From NCBI GenBank assembly GCA_002770955.1, contig PCUH01000284.1:12459-22068 (forward strand): DNA of 9,610 nucleotides. The letters run 5' to 3'. Origin of the DNA: Flavobacteriales bacterium CG18_big_fil_WC_8_21_14_2_50_32_9 (GTDB taxonomy: Bacteria; Bacteroidota; Bacteroidia; Flavobacteriales_E; Vicingaceae). The notes below the pieces were generated by a model. That model was not told where the DNA came from. It did no database searches and saw nothing but the letters and a program-made list of their open reading frames with translations. Shown in pieces: positions 7,816-9,610 of this stretch. How positions within the stretch are numbered: position 1 is the stretch's first letter; every line of letters starts with the position of its first letter. The position numbers and the translations under genes are program-made.

Positions 7816-8602
7816 AGAATACCCCAAAAAGTTCAGTTTTAATTTCATTTCTTTTTTTCAGTTTTTTGTAACTAAAAACAGCATTTCCATTTGTAAAAGG
7901 ATGCCAAAAGCTAATAAAGTATTTACCTTTCTCTTTGTAAAATTTATAAACAACTATTTTGTTTTGGTGCTTCTTGTTAGTTTTCTTTTCCAAACTAATA
8001 TCTTCAGGAAGAAAACTACTGGTGTAATATTTCTGATTAAATAATTGTGATGTATCACAAACAAAAGTTTTTGATGTATCAATTATTATTAAATCTTCTA
8101 CCGCAGATTCTACAAACCTAAATTGTTCTTTAAACTCATTAGATGAGATAACTTCATACAATAAGTCGCATTTTTGTTTTTTTGCACTTAACTTTAAGTT
8201 TAAATCAATTATCAATGTTCTATAACCAACAGTCTTAACCTCAATAATGTCAGGTTGTTCTATTAAATCACATTCAAAAAAGCCATTTTCATCAGAAATG
8301 ATATAGGTAAAATTTTTCCCATTTGAAAAACATCTCACCATTGAAAATCCAACTGGTTTTTTAGTTTCTGTATCAACTATTTCTCCTGATAAAAAAGTAC
8401 TATCTAAAGACATAAAGAGTGAAAATTGTCTTTCAATTATACATCCATCTTTACCACTATAACCATAATCTGGAACTCGATCAAAAATAAGTTGATTATG
8501 TTCTTTACCGTTAAGTGAAAAAGTGGATAATTCATAATGCCTTTTATGACTGACGCAACTATTCAAAAAGTAAAATAAAGTTATAAAGTATATAAATTTC
8601 AT
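7814..8602 (-). CDS. Lipoprotein with carboxypeptidase-regulatory-like domain, otherwise unknown
   Basis: I place the start at ATG 8600-8602, giving 262 residues: MKFIYFITLFYFLNSC is a typical lipoprotein signal with lipid-attachment Cys16 in LNSC. An in-frame ATG at 8684-8686 would add 28 residues, but these translate the hairpin repeat and would put extra sequence before the signal, so I reject it. Residues about 71-131 (LSGEIVDTETKKPVGFSMV, then SDENGFFECDL and VKTVGYRTL) match the carboxypeptidase-regulatory-like beta-sandwich common in Bacteroidota surface proteins such as the N-termini of TonB-dependent receptors. The remaining 130 residues are unrecognised; several Cys residues (54, 91, 111, 145, 182) might form disulphides. 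The gene is single, convergent with the HPF-like gene and divergent from the MORN gene at 8818. It is probably anchored in the outer or inner membrane; its ligand is unknown. Confidence 0.82.
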   Translation of the reverse strand: MKFIYFITLFYFLNSCVSHKRHYELSTFSLNGKEHNQLIFDRVPDYGYSGKDGCIIERQFSLFMSLDSTFLSGEIVDTETKKPVGFSMVRCFSNGKNFTYIISDENGFFECDLIEQPDIIEVKTVGYRTLIIDLNLKLSAKKQKCDLLYEVISSNEFKEQFRFVESAVEDLIIIDTSKTFVCDTSQLFNQKYYTSSFLPEDISLEKKTNKKHQNKIVVYKFYKEKGKYFISFWHPFTNGNAVFSYKKLKKRNEIKTELFGVF

Positions 8603-8817
8603 ATTATATCTTATTGCGTTATTAAAAAGTAAAAATACTAATCCTAACAGGTTTTGAAAACCTGTTAGTATTTTTTTATTCCCCAATTACAATATCGCGC
8701 TTGTAGTAAATAAAAGTTAAAAATATAGTAGTGTAAAAAATTTTGTAATTAAAAAGGTTTAGTAAATTTATGCTATTATTTAAAAATACTAGAAAAGTAT
8801 TATAAAAAAAGAAATCA
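8603..8817. other. Divergent intergenic region holding hairpin copy B
   Basis: This AT-rich stretch separates the divergent lipoprotein and MORN genes. Its main feature is the perfect hairpin at 8644-8668. A smaller stem (AATACT at 8785-8790, AGTATT at 8796-8801) lies in the probable leader of the MORN gene. The best -7-like string for that gene is AAATTTTG (8738-8745), but the nearest upstream TTG (8701-8703) is 34 bases away, too far for the usual spacing. For the lipoprotein gene a TACTTTTT-like string lies about 25-30 bases before the start. No promoter is called. Confidence 0.5.
8640..8677 (+). repeat. Hairpin/T-run repeat element, copy B (terminator-like)
   Basis: The arms CTAACAGGTTTT (8644-8655) and AAAACCTGTTAG (8657-8668) are perfectly complementary around one central G and are followed by TA and seven Ts. 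An outer arm AAAAATACTA (8631-8640) is complementary to TAGTATTTTT (8666-8675), so a longer stem with a 6-nt bulge is possible and the structure resembles a terminator on both strands. It sits between two divergent genes, where no transcript needs ending, and lies in the upstream region of the lipoprotein gene. It is in the same orientation as copy A. Confidence 0.8.
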
Positions 8818-9610
8818 ATGTCAATTGTAAGTAAGATATTTTTATTTTTTTTGTTCTTAAACTTAATTTTAAGTTGTTATTCACAAATACCTTTTGAAAA
8901 AATAGATTCTAGTAGAGTAATTCATGAAAAAAAAGGGGAAATAAACAACAATGGCGAAAAAGAAGGGACTTGGTATTATTACTACAACTTAGATAAAGAT
9001 AGTGCTTTACATCAGTATGGTAATTTCAAAAACGGTAAGAAAGATGGAATTTGGATTAGTTTTTATGAAAATAAGATAATAAGTAGTGAATCATTTTATA
9101 AAAATGGAATTATTTTTTCAAGTGCTTATTATTATGAAAATGGATATAAAGAAGGAGAGGTTTTATTTGATAACTTAGGTAATAAACAGACTGAAATTGT
9201 TTATAGTGAAAAAGGAGGAATAGAGTGTCTAAATAATTACAAAAAACTTAACAAAAACAATATCCCATATAGTAAGTGTTTTAACAAAGGCAGTCTTGTT
9301 TTTGAAGGATTTTTTGATGATAAAGACACAATTAGCCCACATATAAAATATTATTATAAGATGGGTAAGATTAAAGTAATCCATTTTTATTCTGCCTCAC
9401 GCTTAACCAAGAGAATTGACTATTATTATAATGGAAATATCAAATTAATTACAAAATATTTGAATTGGGATAACTATGAAGTTTTAATGTATAGTTATTA
9501 TAAGAATGGAAACATTAGGTCTCAGACAGGTTATATTGGCAAGCAGAGGCATGGTAAAATCTTATTTTATGATAAAAAAGGTAACCTAACAGATACAGCA
9601 TACTATAATA
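8818..9610 (+). CDS. MORN-repeat (YwqK-like) exported protein, C-terminus beyond window
   Basis: The frame opens at ATG 8818-8820 and stays open to the right edge (264 residues). The N-terminus MSIVSKIFLFFLFLNLILSC is hydrophobic and ends in a Cys, suggesting a lipoprotein with Cys20, though ILSC is an imperfect lipobox and ordinary cleavage after YSQ is possible. From about residue 40 the protein is made of MORN/YwqK-type units: NNNGEKEGTWYYYY, FKNGKKDGIWISFYEN, YKNGI, YYYENGYKEGEVLFDNLGNK, YYYKMGKIK, YYYNGNIKLITKY, YYKNGNIRSQTGY, RHGKILFYDKKGNL. These match the repeats of the large protein encoded at 3896-7198, although no TPR part is present here. A less regular stretch (about 130-165) has two Cys. 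The start is preceded by an A-rich stretch and no Shine-Dalgarno. Its function is unknown. Confidence 0.88.
   Translation, partial: MSIVSKIFLFFLFLNLILSCYSQIPFEKIDSSRVIHEKKGEINNNGEKEGTWYYYYNLDKDSALHQYGNFKNGKKDGIWISFYENKIISSESFYKNGIIFSSAYYYENGYKEGEVLFDNLGNKQTEIVYSEKGGIECLNNYKKLNKNNIPYSKCFNKGSLVFEGFFDDKDTISPHIKYYYKMGKIKVIHFYSASRLTKRIDYYYNGNIKLITKYLNWDNYEVLMYSYYKNGNIRSQTGYIGKQRHGKILFYDKKGNLTDTAYYN

Noticed and set aside
8701..8745. Promoter for the MORN gene at 8818 (TTG at 8701, AAATTTTG at 8738)
   Set aside because: The 34-base spacing is well outside the 17-23 expected, and the -7 match is imperfect in AT-rich sequence.

Overview
The window is strongly AT-rich and its coding style points to a member of the Bacteroidota, most likely a flavobacterium-like lineage. 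The clues are secreted proteins with short Lys-rich signal peptides ending in FAQ or IAQ, lipoproteins with an xxSC lipobox, DUF3857/transglutaminase proteins, YwqK-type MORN repeats, a carboxypeptidase-regulatory-like domain, and starts preceded by A-rich stretches instead of Shine-Dalgarno sequences. This assignment comes from protein style and was not checked by a database search.

Left two thirds (1-7198, minus strand): an apparent three-gene operon read right to left. The first gene (7198-3896) encodes a secreted 1100-residue protein with N-terminal TPRs and about 30 MORN-type repeats. The second (3930-1945, or starting at a GTG at 3882) encodes a secreted DUF3857/transglutaminase-like protein with an intact Cys-His-Asp triad. 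The third (1933 to beyond base 1) encodes a relative of the second in which all three triad positions appear to be replaced. The genes are joined by an overlap or a 13-nt gap, then an 11-nt gap. The products look like parts of one envelope system: a repeat scaffold, a possibly active enzyme and a pseudoenzyme. Their substrate and purpose cannot be read from the sequence.

Middle (7199-7815): a divergent intergenic region with a 14-bp perfect palindrome, then a plus-strand gene for a 104-residue HPF/RaiA-family ribosome-associated protein, ending at a strong hairpin plus T-run terminator.

Right end (7814-9610): a minus-strand lipoprotein gene with a carboxypeptidase-regulatory-like domain, bracketed by two nearly identical 38-39-nt hairpin/T-run elements in the same orientation. 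Beyond it a plus-strand gene for a second, smaller MORN-repeat protein with a lipoprotein-like signal runs off the right edge. No tRNA, rRNA, CRISPR array, transposase or phage gene was recognised.
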